From assembly GCF_000308595.1 (NCBI RefSeq), contig NZ_BAGA01000184.1, positions 49,759 through 113,758 on the forward strand: DNA of 64,000 nucleotides, given 5' to 3'. Both the position numbers and the translations under genes were made by a program. Below, in pieces: positions 16,161 to 25,914 of the stretch. Every line of letters starts with the position of its first letter. The stretch's first letter is position 1. The notes under the pieces were generated by a model. The model did not search any database, had not been told where the DNA came from, and saw only the letters and a list, made by a program, of their open reading frames with translations. The DNA is from Nocardia higoensis NBRC 100133 (GTDB lineage: Bacteria > Actinomycetota > Actinomycetes > Mycobacteriales > Mycobacteriaceae).

Positions 16161-19100
16161 ATGACCGCGACGATCCACAAAGTTGTCGCAGGCAATGGCT
16201 ACCAGTATTACCTGCGCAATATCGCCGCGCACGACACCGAGTCCCGCGGACGATCCTCCCTGTCGGATTACTATTCCGCCCACGGCGAATCTCCCGGTGT
16301 CTGGCGAGGCGCCGGACTAGCGTCTCTCGGTATCGATGTGGGCACTGAAGTGACCGAGTCGCAGGTGAAATCGTTGTTCGGACTGGGTCGGCATCCGGAT
16401 GCCGAAGTGATCGAAGACCGCGTCTACCAACATGAGATGGCGGCCGGTCGCACACCGAAACAGGCCGAGGACGCGGCCGATAAGGCGTCACGTATAGGCA
16501 ACCCATATCGCGTGTACGCGGTCGATTCCGATTTCCGGAAGCAGTGCCTGGCGGCGTTCACCGAACACAATATTGCGCATGGAAAATCGAGAGAAGACGC
16601 GCTTTCCGACGAAGATCGCGCGCGGATCCGCACCCATGTCGCCTTCGAAATGTTCACCGAGGAGTATTCACGACCACCCCAGGACGCGCGGGAACTATCG
16701 GGGTGGATCGCCAAGAACTCACGCCCACCCACCACAGCGGTCGCCGGATTCGACATCACATTCAGCCCCGTCAAGTCGGTCTCAGTGCTGTGGGCGCTGG
16801 CGCCACTGTCGATGTCGGCGAAGATCGAGACCGCCCACCAGGCCGCCATCGCGGATGCGTTGGCGTGGTTGGAGCAGCACGGGATCTACACCCGGTTGGG
16901 TCGCAACGGCGTCCGGCAGGTCGATGTCGAAGGCATCGTGGCAGCCTGTTTCACCCACCGCGACAGCCGTGCCGGGGACCCTGACCTGCACACCCACGTC
17001 CTGATCGCCAACCGGGCCCGCACACTCGACGGCCGCTGGCGCACCCTCGACGGCGCCGCGATATATCGGGTGGTGGTCACGGTGTCGGAGATCTACAACA
17101 CCCGCCTCGAACACCACCTCGAAGAGGACATCGGTGTGAAGTTCGCCGAACGCCCCGGCACCGACCCCACCAAACGCCCGATCCGCGAAATCATCGGCGT
17201 CCCAGCGCGGTTGATCGAGGCGTGGTCACGGCGGGAGACCGCGATCCGTTCCCGGGTCGGTGAGCTCGCCGCGAACTTCCAACGCATCCACGGCCGCGAA
17301 CCCACCCCGACCGAACTGCGGAACCTGGCTCAGCAAGCCACCTTGGAAACCCGCCCCGCCAAACACCAATCCCGGTCGCTTACTGAACAGCGACACGGCT
17401 GGCGCGGTGAGGCCGTCGCCCTGCTCGGCTCCCGGGAGGCGGTCGCAGGCATGGTGTCGGTGGTATTGAATCCACCGTGTCCGCCGCGCGTCCGGGTCAC
17501 CACGGAGTGGATCGCACGCACCGCCGACCAGGTGCTCGAAGTCGTGGCCGAGCACCGCTCGACCTGGCGGCCGGCGAATGTGCGCGCCGAGATCGAACGC
17601 CAGATCCGTGGCCGGGTACGCGGCAGCGACTGGGAACAGGCCGCCGAGGCGGTGCTTACCGCGGCTCTCGACCCCGCCCGTTCGATCACATTCGATGATC
17701 CCGATATCGCCGCCGAGCCCGAACTCGCCAGCGTCCCGGATGCGCTGCGCCGCCGCGATCGCACCAGCGTCTACACCCCGGGCGATGCCCGCGTTTTCAC
17801 TTCCTCCCGGATTCTGATCGCCGAGGACGCGTTGATCGAGTTGTCGGTGCAGCCGGGCGCGCGCCGGCTCGAGCCCGAAGTCGTCGCGGCGGCGATCCGT
17901 GAACACGACATCGCGCACCCTGATCGAGCGTTGAATACCGGTCAACGCAGCGTGATAGAGGAATTCGCCACCTCCGGTCTGCGCGTGCACACCGCGAACG
18001 CGCCGGCTGGAGCCGGCAAGACCACCGCGATGTCGGTGCTCACCCGAGCCTGGGAGAACAGTGGCGGTGCGGTGCTGGGGCTCGCGCCCACCGCCGCAGC
18101 AGCCGCGGTCCTGGGTGAATCGATCCGGGCCCGCTGCGAAACCGTCGACAAACTCCTTACCGTCATCGACCTGCACCGGCCTGGCCCGACCGACCCGGCA
18201 TCCGAAAAAGCTCACCCGCCGCCGTTGCCGCAGTGGGTCCTCGACATCGACGCCGACACCCTCGTCATCGTCGACGAACACGTCAAAATCAGCACCCTCA
18301 AACGGTTGAAACTTCTGCGGTTCCTCACCGCCCGCGGCGCGACGATCCGCTGCCTGGGCGATGACCACCAACTCCCCGCCATCGACGCCGGAGGTGTCGA
18401 AGCCGACATGACCGCCGCCGCACCCGAGCGCACCCTCACCCTCACTCATGTCGTGCGGTTCGCCTCCACCGCCGAAGCATCAGCGAGTTTGCTGCTACGC
18501 GACGGCGACCCGACCGCACTCGGCTGGTACCTCGACAACAACCGGGTGCACGGCGGGCACACCGGCGCAACCCATGACAACGCCTACACCGCGTGGGCAG
18601 CCGACCACGCCGCAGGTCGGGAGGCGATCATGCTGGCCGCCAACCACGACACCGTCACCACCCTCAACACCCGCGCCCGCGCCGACCGCCTCACCCGTGA
18701 GGGCAGCATCGGCGGGCTGGAAGTGGTGCTCGCCGACGGCACGTCGGCGTCGGTGGGTGACACCATCCGCACACGCCGCAACAGATCGAAACTGCGCCTC
18801 GGCACCCGTGACTGGGTGCGCAACGGCTACACCTGGACCGTCACCGCGGTACACGCCGACGGCAGCATCACCGCCCGCCACCACAGAAAATCCGCAGAAA
18901 GTGTGCGACTGCCCGCCGACTACGCGGCCCGGTACGTGCGCTTGGGATACGCCGCGACGATCGATTCCGCTCAGGGAATCACCGCCGACACCTGTCACGT
19001 CGTACTCACCGGCGGCGAGACCCGACAGCAGTTGTATGTCGCGATGACCCGCGGTGTGTACGCCAACCACACCTACGTTCCCTCGGCATTGAGCGGCGAG

Positions 19101-22100
19101 GAAGGTTCCTTCTACACCGAACCCGCGGTATTTCCGCGCACCGCGGTCGAGAACCTCATCGGCATTCTCGCCCGTGACGGCGCACAGAAATCCGCGACCA
19201 CCCAGCTGCGTGACGCCCTGGACCCGCATCGGCGGATCGGGCGCGCACTCGCCATCTACCACGACAGCATCGCCCTGGCTGCGGAAAAAGCGCTCGGCCT
19301 GAGCGCACTCGAATACCTCGACACCGCCGCCGAGACACTGCACCCGGGCCTGTCCGACAGCCCCGCCTACCCGACTTTGCGCGGGCACCTCGCGACACTC
19401 GCCGCCACCGGCGCCGACCCCGTAGCGGTACTTCGTGCGGCCATTGCTGAACGCGAACTCGACACCGCCGCTGATCCCGCCGCTGTCCTGGACTGGCGCA
19501 TCGATCCGACCGGTGCGCACTCGACCGGAACCGGGCCACTGCCGTGGACACCGGCCATTCCGTCCGGGCTCGACACCACGTCCACCCAAACCGACGCCCG
19601 CGCCCGCATCCTCACCGAACTCGCCACCCAGATCCGCCGCGACACCACCGGCTGGAGCCCACTCACCGCACCCGCATGGGCACGGCCCCTGCTCCGCACC
19701 GACTCCGACTTGCTCGCCGACCTCGCCGTCTGGCGGGCGAGCCTGCACATCCCCGACACCGACCTCCGGCCGACCGGACCCCGCCGCTACCCCGTCCGTG
19801 AACGTGTCCAGCAACGGATGCTCAACGCGCAGATCGACGCCGCGCTCGGCGACCCCATGCGTCCGGTTCACCGGTGGGCCGACACCGTGCGCAATATCGA
19901 ACCCCGGATTCTCGACGACCCGCACTGGCCCGCGATCGCCGAACGCATCGACCTCGCCGACCGCGCAGGCATCGACATCACCACCCGCCTGAACACCGCC
20001 GCCGACCTCAAGCCGTTACCGGACGAGATGCCCGCCGCCGCATTGTGGTCGCGCCTGGAACTCGATCCCTCGGCACTCGACGCCCCCGACCACAACCTGC
20101 GCCCGGACTGGATCACCGACCTCCACGACATCCTCGGTCCCGACACCGCCGACCGAGTCACCACAGACCCGGCTTGGCCGCGAGTCGTCGCCGCCATCGA
20201 CCAAGCCACCGGCACCGGATGGACACCGCGACAACTCCTGGCCACCGCCCACGAACTTCTCACCGCCGCCACACCTGATGACGCCACCGGACTACGCCCC
20301 GACCAGATCGCCGCCGCCCTCGCCTGGCGCATCGACGCACTCCTGCACCACACACCCACCACCCCAGCCACACAGAGCAGGTCCATGAACGAACACATCG
20401 CCACCCCCATGACCGAACCCGCCGCCCACGAACATCCACCCGACACCGAATCACCTCCCCGTGACCGCGATGTCCCCCCACGTTCACTATCCACACCGTC
20501 GGCCGCACAAACCAGCGGAGCCATCACGAAGATCGATGTGATCGCGGAGCTGTTCCGTCAGGGACGCATCCGTACAGCGGTACATCGGTTCCGCGAGTTC
20601 CAGGACCGTCTCACCGAGGAGCAACGCTGGGTCCTGGAAGCCATCGCCGACACCCTCTACCACCACCCGTTCCCTATTGCGGCCGCACATCTACGTCGTG
20701 CTGGTCAGCGCTTCCCCGACCATCGGGCGCTCATCGACGCCTGTACCCCGGCCAGCGATCCTGGTGTCTACCAAGACCTTCCCGACTACAGGCGGATATC
20801 GCCGAGCTATGACCGGGAACGTAGCGACCGCGCAGCACGTGACGACGACACCCGATACGAACCGGACCTGATCCATGACCCGCTCCCCGACCCGCAAGTG
20901 CGTGTACGCCACCAGGAGCAGGACTATCACGACACCCGCGCCGGGATCGACGACCAGCCCTGGACACGCCCTGACGCCCACGAGGTCCGCCGACTGACCG
21001 ATGACCCCGACCTACCCCACTCCCATCTACCTCCACTGCCCCGGCCTACCACTGCACCGCCACGCGAATCCGACCCGCTCGCCGTACGCGGATACCGCCG
21101 CGACGAAGCCGCAGATCCCACCCCAGCCGCCTATGCCCTCGACTACGACAAGGCCGCAACCCACCGCTTACGCGGCCTGGAATGCGTCGCATGCAGCATC
21201 GAACGCCGCCCCGCCGACGCCACCCCCATCCCGCCCCGGCGATCCGACGACGGCCTCTGCCACGACTGCCGCGACACCAACCAACCCAGCATCCCCGACC
21301 ACGACCCCGCCCAACACCCCACCACACGCGCGAACCACCTCGCCGCTACCAAACCCCTCACCACCGTCCACGCCATCCTGCGCCGCGACTGGAAAGCCAC
21401 ACCCCACCCGGACCGCCGCGCTCAGATCGAAGCCTGGGTCCACGAGCATCCCCTCACCGATACCCCGCCGATCTACACCCCACCGGTCGACAATCAGCTG
21501 TTCACGCTCACCGACACCGAAATCACCGACCGGATTACCGAACTCCGGCAACAACTCGCCCTCATCGACACCCACACCACCGCCTTCGCCCCCGCCCCGC
21601 CCGAACCCGGCGACCTGCTCGACGCCGATCAACTCGCCGACCGTCACCACGCCGCCCAAGACGCGATCCGAGCCGCGCGCCACGCCGACGAACTCCTTCA
21701 CGCCGCCACCCGCGCGCTTCAGGCCACCCGCACAGAACTGGCCACTCACCGACAGCGCCTCGATGAAACACCTACCCGGCAGCGCCGCACCCGGCACGTC
21801 CTGAACACCCGCATCAACGAACTCCTCGGTCTACAAGCAGCCCACGAACGCGAACTCACTCGCGCACGCTGCGATGCCCGCGAAGCCCGACGCAACGCCA
21901 CCAACCATGCCGGAACACCGGATCACTGGGATGACACTCTCGCCGACAGCCCCGAAGGAAGTCGACCCTGCCAGCCTCGGAACCATACCGATAGCAACCG
22001 CGCGGCAGTCGAGCAGTTCGTCACCGATACCCGGAACGAGATCGAACAACTCCATGCTGAACGGCGGCGACGACACAACCTGGCTCCTGCGCAGCACCAA

Positions 22101-22205
22101 CACGAACACGCCCTACGGCACGCAGACCGGACCGAAATGGACCTGACGACACCCGACCCTGCCACCTCACCCGGCCACGACCCGGACATGGACCGAGGTC
22201 TCTGA
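16161..22205 (+). CDS. traA: MobF-family conjugative relaxase-helicase (TrwC/TraA type)
   Basis: A 2014-residue protein from ATG 16161. Residues about 1-400 form the TrwC relaxase domain: tyrosines at 14, 16 and 17 (NGYQYYLRN) and the histidine triad H266, H277, H279 in a DPDLHTHV context. Residues about 575-980 form an SF1 helicase: Walker A APAGAGKTT with K620, IVDEH as motif II, and GDDHQLPAIDAGG. About 1000 residues follow, including a zinc ribbon (C1675/C1678 and C1700/C1703) and a long coiled coil (about 1790-1900). The enzyme would nick oriT, stay bound to the 5' end and unwind the strand for transfer. Motif II reads VDEH rather than the usual VDEAxM, which is unusual. The C-terminal extension is longer than in TraI/TrwC. 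No coupling protein or T4SS gene is in view. Confidence 0.9.
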   Translation: MTATIHKVVAGNGYQYYLRNIAAHDTESRGRSSLSDYYSAHGESPGVWRGAGLASLGIDVGTEVTESQVKSLFGLGRHPDAEVIEDRVYQHEMAAGRTPKQAEDAADKASRIGNPYRVYAVDSDFRKQCLAAFTEHNIAHGKSREDALSDEDRARIRTHVAFEMFTEEYSRPPQDARELSGWIAKNSRPPTTAVAGFDITFSPVKSVSVLWALAPLSMSAKIETAHQAAIADALAWLEQHGIYTRLGRNGVRQVDVEGIVAACFTHRDSRAGDPDLHTHVLIANRARTLDGRWRTLDGAAIYRVVVTVSEIYNTRLEHHLEEDIGVKFAERPGTDPTKRPIREIIGVPARLIEAWSRRETAIRSRVGELAANFQRIHGREPTPTELRNLAQQATLETRPAKHQSRSLTEQRHGWRGEAVALLGSREAVAGMVSVVLNPPCPPRVRVTTEWIARTADQVLEVVAEHRSTWRPANVRAEIERQIRGRVRGSDWEQAAEAVLTAALDPARSITFDDPDIAAEPELASVPDALRRRDRTSVYTPGDARVFTSSRILIAEDALIELSVQPGARRLEPEVVAAAIREHDIAHPDRALNTGQRSVIEEFATSGLRVHTANAPAGAGKTTAMSVLTRAWENSGGAVLGLAPTAAAAAVLGESIRARCETVDKLLTVIDLHRPGPTDPASEKAHPPPLPQWVLDIDADTLVIVDEHVKISTLKRLKLLRFLTARGATIRCLGDDHQLPAIDAGGVEADMTAAAPERTLTLTHVVRFASTAEASASLLLRDGDPTALGWYLDNNRVHGGHTGATHDNAYTAWAADHAAGREAIMLAANHDTVTTLNTRARADRLTREGSIGGLEVVLADGTSASVGDTIRTRRNRSKLRLGTRDWVRNGYTWTVTAVHADGSITARHHRKSAESVRLPADYAARYVRLGYAATIDSAQGITADTCHVVLTGGETRQQLYVAMTRGVYANHTYVPSALSGEEGSFYTEPAVFPRTAVENLIGILARDGAQKSATTQLRDALDPHRRIGRALAIYHDSIALAAEKALGLSALEYLDTAAETLHPGLSDSPAYPTLRGHLATLAATGADPVAVLRAAIAERELDTAADPAAVLDWRIDPTGAHSTGTGPLPWTPAIPSGLDTTSTQTDARARILTELATQIRRDTTGWSPLTAPAWARPLLRTDSDLLADLAVWRASLHIPDTDLRPTGPRRYPVRERVQQRMLNAQIDAALGDPMRPVHRWADTVRNIEPRILDDPHWPAIAERIDLADRAGIDITTRLNTAADLKPLPDEMPAAALWSRLELDPSALDAPDHNLRPDWITDLHDILGPDTADRVTTDPAWPRVVAAIDQATGTGWTPRQLLATAHELLTAATPDDATGLRPDQIAAALAWRIDALLHHTPTTPATQSRSMNEHIATPMTEPAAHEHPPDTESPPRDRDVPPRSLSTPSAAQTSGAITKIDVIAELFRQGRIRTAVHRFREFQDRLTEEQRWVLEAIADTLYHHPFPIAAAHLRRAGQRFPDHRALIDACTPASDPGVYQDLPDYRRISPSYDRERSDRAARDDDTRYEPDLIHDPLPDPQVRVRHQEQDYHDTRAGIDDQPWTRPDAHEVRRLTDDPDLPHSHLPPLPRPTTAPPRESDPLAVRGYRRDEAADPTPAAYALDYDKAATHRLRGLECVACSIERRPADATPIPPRRSDDGLCHDCRDTNQPSIPDHDPAQHPTTRANHLAATKPLTTVHAILRRDWKATPHPDRRAQIEAWVHEHPLTDTPPIYTPPVDNQLFTLTDTEITDRITELRQQLALIDTHTTAFAPAPPEPGDLLDADQLADRHHAAQDAIRAARHADELLHAATRALQATRTELATHRQRLDETPTRQRRTRHVLNTRINELLGLQAAHERELTRARCDAREARRNATNHAGTPDHWDDTLADSPEGSRPCQPRNHTDSNRAAVEQFVTDTRNEIEQLHAERRRRHNLAPAQHQHEHALRHADRTEMDLTTPDPATSPGHDPDMDRGL

Positions 22206-22574
22206 AGCGACTTCTCCTACAAGCAGCCGACCAAATCCCGACCACGTAACACCGATGTGTGTAGCGATCGCGCGATCGCCGACTACCCACACCAAGTCGA
22301 GTCTTCCCGCGGTCAGCGTCCGTGCGCTTCCCGTCCTCATTCGCGTTCCTGGGCCGAGCTTCTCGTCCGATTCGATGATGGAGCGGGCGATAGTGGCACG
22401 GTCCGGGTGCCGAGGCCGTCATGGAAGCGACGTGCCGCCTCATCGAGCAGGCCACCGATCTGCCTGTGCCGTCCAGCAGCGCTCGCATTCGGGACCGTGA
22501 CCTGAGACATGAGGGTCAGCAAGCGAGCATGCACCCCGCACGTATGTCCGGCGCAGCCGGGAGCGGCGGGCGTA
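22206..22574 (+). other. Junction between mobile element and chromosomal-type genes
   Basis: This 369-bp gap separates the relaxase stop from the end of the GntR gene. No functional gene, tRNA or recognisable attachment site is seen. Its second half is a decayed DUF885 fragment. Gene style changes here from element-type hypotheticals to standard metabolic genes, so the element's right end probably lies in or near it. Confidence 0.5.
22365..22561 (-). pseudogene. Remnant of a DUF885 gene
   Basis: Read leftwards, the frame gives VHARLLTLMSQV, then RHRQIG, LLDEAARRFHDGL. It matches residues about 103-150 of the intact DUF885 protein at 47062-48732 (VHARLLTSLSQI, RHRQIGDLLDEAARRFRDGL) with four residues deleted. 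DNA similarity to about 48235-48450 is evident by eye, in the same orientation. No start, metallopeptidase motif or remaining domain is present, so this is a non-functional fragment about 26 kb from its relative. Confidence 0.8.
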
Positions 22575-23249
22575 CTACCGCCGCAGTGAGGCCGACTCTT
22601 CGAAGCTGTGCTGGAGCCACTCGGTGAGTGAGCGTCCTGCGTCGAGTACGTGATTTTCGGCAATGTCACGGGCGCGGGCCGCGTCACGTGCTGCCAGCGC
22701 CTCGATGAGGCGATCGTGGTCGTCGAGGGAATGTTGTTCGCGTTCGGGAAACAGCCGCAGGAAGTTCGACGGCACTACGCGCGCGGACTGTCCGATCTGA
22801 GTCAGCAGGCGCGCAGAGTGCGAGGCGCGGTGGATTTCCTGATGAAAGCGCCAGTTGGCCTCGGCAATCGCATCCTCACCCGATCGTGAGGCGACTGTGG
22901 CGGCAAGTTCGCGCAGGTGCCGCAACTCTTCGTCGCTCGCACGCTCGGCGGCCCACGCTGCGGCCTGGCCGGTGAGTACCCCGAGGATGGTGAAGCTGTC
23001 CATGATGTCGCCGGGGCTGATGCCGATGACAGTGATGCCACTGCGGGGGGCGACACGCACCAAGCCTTCGTAGGACAGCTCCAGCAGTGCTTCACGCACC
23101 GGCGTGCGACTGGTGGCGAACTCCTCGGTGATGGCGTCGAGATCGATTCGCGCGCCGGCGGGTAACGCTCCGGTCAGAATTCGATCGCGTAGTTCACGGG
23201 CCGCTCGCTCGCGGACCGTGCCGGCGATGTCGACCGCGCGTGGTGCCAT
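22575..23249 (-). CDS. GntR-family regulator with FCD effector domain
   Basis: A 224-residue protein from ATG 23249. Residues about 10-75 form a winged HTH of the GntR family (RERAARELRDRILTG; TSRTPVREALLELSYEGLV). Residues about 90-215 form an all-helical FCD domain with the metal-binding histidine pattern (ANWRFHQEIHRAS, LDDHDRLIEAL, NHVLDAGRSL). The FadR subfamily usually binds carboxylic acids and represses adjacent catabolic genes. It is transcribed divergently from the oxidoreductase-CoA transferase-lyase operon with only 67 bp between them, so it very likely controls that operon and itself through the palindrome there. Confidence 0.9.
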   Translation of the reverse strand: MAPRAVDIAGTVRERAARELRDRILTGALPAGARIDLDAITEEFATSRTPVREALLELSYEGLVRVAPRSGITVIGISPGDIMDSFTILGVLTGQAAAWAAERASDEELRHLRELAATVASRSGEDAIAEANWRFHQEIHRASHSARLLTQIGQSARVVPSNFLRLFPEREQHSLDDHDRLIEALAARDAARARDIAENHVLDAGRSLTEWLQHSFEESASLRR

Positions 23250-23286
23250 CGCCGAAGTGTAGCAGTGTCACTATGCCAGGTTTGAA

Positions 23287-23302
23287 ATCTGATATGTCAG
23301 AT
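23287..23302. promoter_or_regulatory. Candidate GntR operator
   Basis: ATCTGATATGTCAGAT is a palindrome with 6-bp perfect arms and a 4-bp centre, in the AT-rich 67-bp gap between the divergent regulator and operon, 15 nt before the oxidoreductase ATG. Position and symmetry suit a dimeric GntR regulator; the sequence differs from the E. coli FadR site. Confidence 0.55.
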
Positions 23303-23316
23303 GTTAGATTCCAAAT

Positions 23317-24681
23317 ATGGCAGTGAGGCACGGCGACCAGATGACGTTGGTCGCGTTCATGCAGGCGGGCAACACATCGGTCTACGCGGGATCTTGGCGC
23401 CATCCGGACACCGAACACGGGTATCTCGACGCGTCCTACTACGCGAAGATCGGACGGCAACTCGAGGAGGGTTGCTTCGATCTGATGTTCTTCGACGACC
23501 GGCTGGCAATGCCGGGTATCTATGCGAATTCGGTCTACGAGGCGGTGCGTTACGGCGCCCGGCCGGTCAAGCTGGACTTGGGCGTCGTCCTCGGGGTTCT
23601 GGCGCAGACCACCGCACGCATCGGCCTGGGCGCGACCTATTCCACCACCTACTATGCGCCGTTCCACGTCGCGCGGACCTTCGCCACGCTGGACCATCTC
23701 TCCGGCGGCCGCGCCGCCTGGAACGTGGTGACCTCGGTCAACGACAGCGAGGCGCAGAACTTCGGCGTGCAGGCGCACCTCGGTCACGACAAGCGTTACG
23801 AGCGGGCCGACGAATTCCTCGAGGTCGTCGGCGGACTGTGGGACAGCTGGGACGAGAACGCGATCGTGCACGACCGGAACGCCGGGGTCTACGCCGATCC
23901 GGCGAAGGTGCACGAACTCGGCCACGTCGGCCGGTTCTTTTCGGCGCGTGGGCCGCTGACGGTTCCCCGCACCCCGCAGGGTCGACCGGTGATCATCCAG
24001 GCAGGTTCCTCCGGCCGCGGGCGTGAATTCGCCGCACGGTGGGCAGAATTGATCTTCACCGGTGATCCCGGCCTCGAGGTGGCCCGCGCCCACTACGCGG
24101 ACCAGAAGGCCATGATCGCGGACGCGGGACGTGACCCCGCGGCGGTGCGGATCTGCCCGATGGCGTACGCGGTGGTCGGGGAATCCGAACAGCACGCCGC
24201 AGAGCGCGAGGCGATGCTGCTCGAGGATCTCGTGCATCCGATGGCGTCGCTGACCCTGCTCTCGGAGTTGATGAACTACGACTTCTCCCGACACGACCTG
24301 GACGATCCGGTGACCGACGAGCTGATCGCCTCGGTGTCGGGTATCCGAGGTCTCGTGCAGAATCTGCGCACCCATATCGGCGGCACCGTCACAGTGGGTG
24401 ATCTGGCCGGACATCGCGCGACGTTGTTGCAGGGCCCGCGTTTCGTGGGCACCGGCGCGCAGGTTGCCGAACAGATGGTCGAATGGTTCCATGCCGACGC
24501 GTGCGACGGTTTCGTCCTCGCCGCAACCCATATGCCGGGATCGTTCGAGGATGTCGTGCGCATGGTGGTTCCGCATCTGCAACGCGGGGGTCTGTTCCGC
24601 TCCGCCTACGAGGGCACGACCTTGCGTGATCATCTCGGTCTGGCACACCCCACCGCCACGACCACCCGGCCGGTCGCGTGA
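23317..24681 (+). CDS. LLM-class flavin-dependent monooxygenase (NtaA/SnaA/DszA family)
   Basis: A 454-residue protein from ATG 23317. It follows the FMNH2-dependent monooxygenase pattern: an N-terminal LVAFMQAG strand, SWRHPDT, FDLMFFDDRLAMP, ARIGLGATYSTTYY, FHVARTFATLDHLSGGRAAWNVVTS (FMN-binding core), YERADEFLEVVGGLWDSW, RPVIIQAGSSGRGREFAARWAE and the C-terminal FVGTGAQVAEQMVEW. Relatives oxidise EDTA, nitrilotriacetate, dibenzothiophene sulfone and similar compounds with a separate flavin reductase, which is not present here. First gene of a three-gene operon under the divergent GntR regulator; its stop overlaps the next start (GTGA). The substrate is not predictable. Confidence 0.88.
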   Translation: MAVRHGDQMTLVAFMQAGNTSVYAGSWRHPDTEHGYLDASYYAKIGRQLEEGCFDLMFFDDRLAMPGIYANSVYEAVRYGARPVKLDLGVVLGVLAQTTARIGLGATYSTTYYAPFHVARTFATLDHLSGGRAAWNVVTSVNDSEAQNFGVQAHLGHDKRYERADEFLEVVGGLWDSWDENAIVHDRNAGVYADPAKVHELGHVGRFFSARGPLTVPRTPQGRPVIIQAGSSGRGREFAARWAELIFTGDPGLEVARAHYADQKAMIADAGRDPAAVRICPMAYAVVGESEQHAAEREAMLLEDLVHPMASLTLLSELMNYDFSRHDLDDPVTDELIASVSGIRGLVQNLRTHIGGTVTVGDLAGHRATLLQGPRFVGTGAQVAEQMVEWFHADACDGFVLAATHMPGSFEDVVRMVVPHLQRGGLFRSAYEGTTLRDHLGLAHPTATTTRPVA

Positions 24682-25886
24682 AGAGCGGCTCACACGACGC
24701 CATGCTGGCGGGAGTACGGGTGCTCGACCTCGCTACCCTGGCCGCCGCGCCACTTGCCGCAACCTATCTCGGGGAGTTCGGCGCCGATGTGATCAAGGTG
24801 GAACAGCCCGGCGTCGGCGATCCGATCCGCACCTGGGGCGCGCAACGCGACGGTGTGGGGCTGATGTGGAAATCGGTGTCGCGCAACAAACGGTCGATCA
24901 CCCTGGACTTGCGCGGTCCCGAAGGGCAGAAGTTGGTGCGGCGGTTGGTCGAGAAGGTGGACGTGGTCGTCACCAACACCCGGCCGCAGACCCTGCGGAA
25001 ATGGCGACTGGATTATCCGAGTCTGCGGGAGGTCAATGCACGGATCGTGATGCTGCACATCACCGGTTTCGGCTTGACCGGCCCGAAGAGCGGACGCCCC
25101 GGCTTCGGCACACTCGGTGAGGCGATGAGCGGCTTCGCCCACATCACCGGCGAAGCCGACGGCCCGCCCACCCTGCCGCCGTTCATGCTCGCCGACGGCG
25201 TCGCATCCCTCAACGCCGCCTACGCGGTGCTGATGGCGCTCTACCACCGCGACGTACACGGCGGTCCGGGACAACTGATCGACATCAACCTCGTCGACCC
25301 CCTAGCCCGTCTGCTCGAGCAGACGCTGCTCGGCTACGACCAACTCGGCACAGTCGCTCAGCGGGCGGGCAATCGCTGGGACATCTCCGCACCCCGCAAC
25401 ACCTACCGCACTGCCGACGGCAAATGGCTCGCTATGTCCGGCAGCTCGCCGGCACTGGCGTTGCGGGTGTTCCGCGCTATCGGACGGCAGGATCTCGTCT
25501 CGGACGCCGAGTTCTCCGATCCGCAACGACGTCTGGCGCGGGCTCGCGAGGTGGACGACGTCGTCGCCGACTGGGTGGCCGGAAAGACGCTCGCCGAGGC
25601 GATGGCAGTGTTCGAAGCCGAAGAGGTCGCCGCCGCACCGGTTTACGACATCACCGATCTGGTACGCGACGAACAGCTACGACACCGTGAAGTGTTCGTG
25701 CCGGTCACCGACGACGAACTGGGGACCATGACGGTGCAGGCCCCGGTGCCCCGCTTCTCCGGAACCCACGGCCGCGTCGACCATCTCGGCCCCCGGCTCG
25801 GCGAGCACAACGCCGAGGTCTACAGCGAACTACTCGGACTCGACGACACCGAGCTGACCGACCTGCACGACCGCGGCGTGCTGTGA
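24678..25886 (+). CDS. Class III CoA-transferase (CaiB/BaiF family)
   Basis: A 402-residue protein. GTG 24678 overlaps the preceding stop by 4 nt; an ATG at 24702 is the alternative. Family features include the N-terminal VRVLDLATLAAAPLAATYLGE followed by FGADVIKVE, VSRNKRSITLDL, RPQTLRKW, GFGLTGP, and FMLADGVASLNAAYA carrying the aspartate that forms the acyl intermediate in the family. It would move CoA between carboxylic acids, activating a substrate for the lyase downstream. The operon therefore looks like a route from an oxidised substrate through a CoA thioester to C-C cleavage. Confidence 0.88.
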   Translation: MKSGSHDAMLAGVRVLDLATLAAAPLAATYLGEFGADVIKVEQPGVGDPIRTWGAQRDGVGLMWKSVSRNKRSITLDLRGPEGQKLVRRLVEKVDVVVTNTRPQTLRKWRLDYPSLREVNARIVMLHITGFGLTGPKSGRPGFGTLGEAMSGFAHITGEADGPPTLPPFMLADGVASLNAAYAVLMALYHRDVHGGPGQLIDINLVDPLARLLEQTLLGYDQLGTVAQRAGNRWDISAPRNTYRTADGKWLAMSGSSPALALRVFRAIGRQDLVSDAEFSDPQRRLARAREVDDVVADWVAGKTLAEAMAVFEAEEVAAAPVYDITDLVRDEQLRHREVFVPVTDDELGTMTVQAPVPRFSGTHGRVDHLGPRLGEHNAEVYSELLGLDDTELTDLHDRGVL

Positions 25887-25914
25887 ATCACCACCGAACA
25901 AAGGAATTCGACGA

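Noticed and set aside
18495..19925. A 476-codon minus-strand frame inside the relaxase gene
   Set aside because: Shadow of the relaxase helicase region; no start signal and Gly/Val/Arg-rich composition.
22206..22364. Possible attachment site for the element
   Set aside because: No tRNA end or integrase gene is present and the partner site would lie left of the window, so no repeat can be tested.
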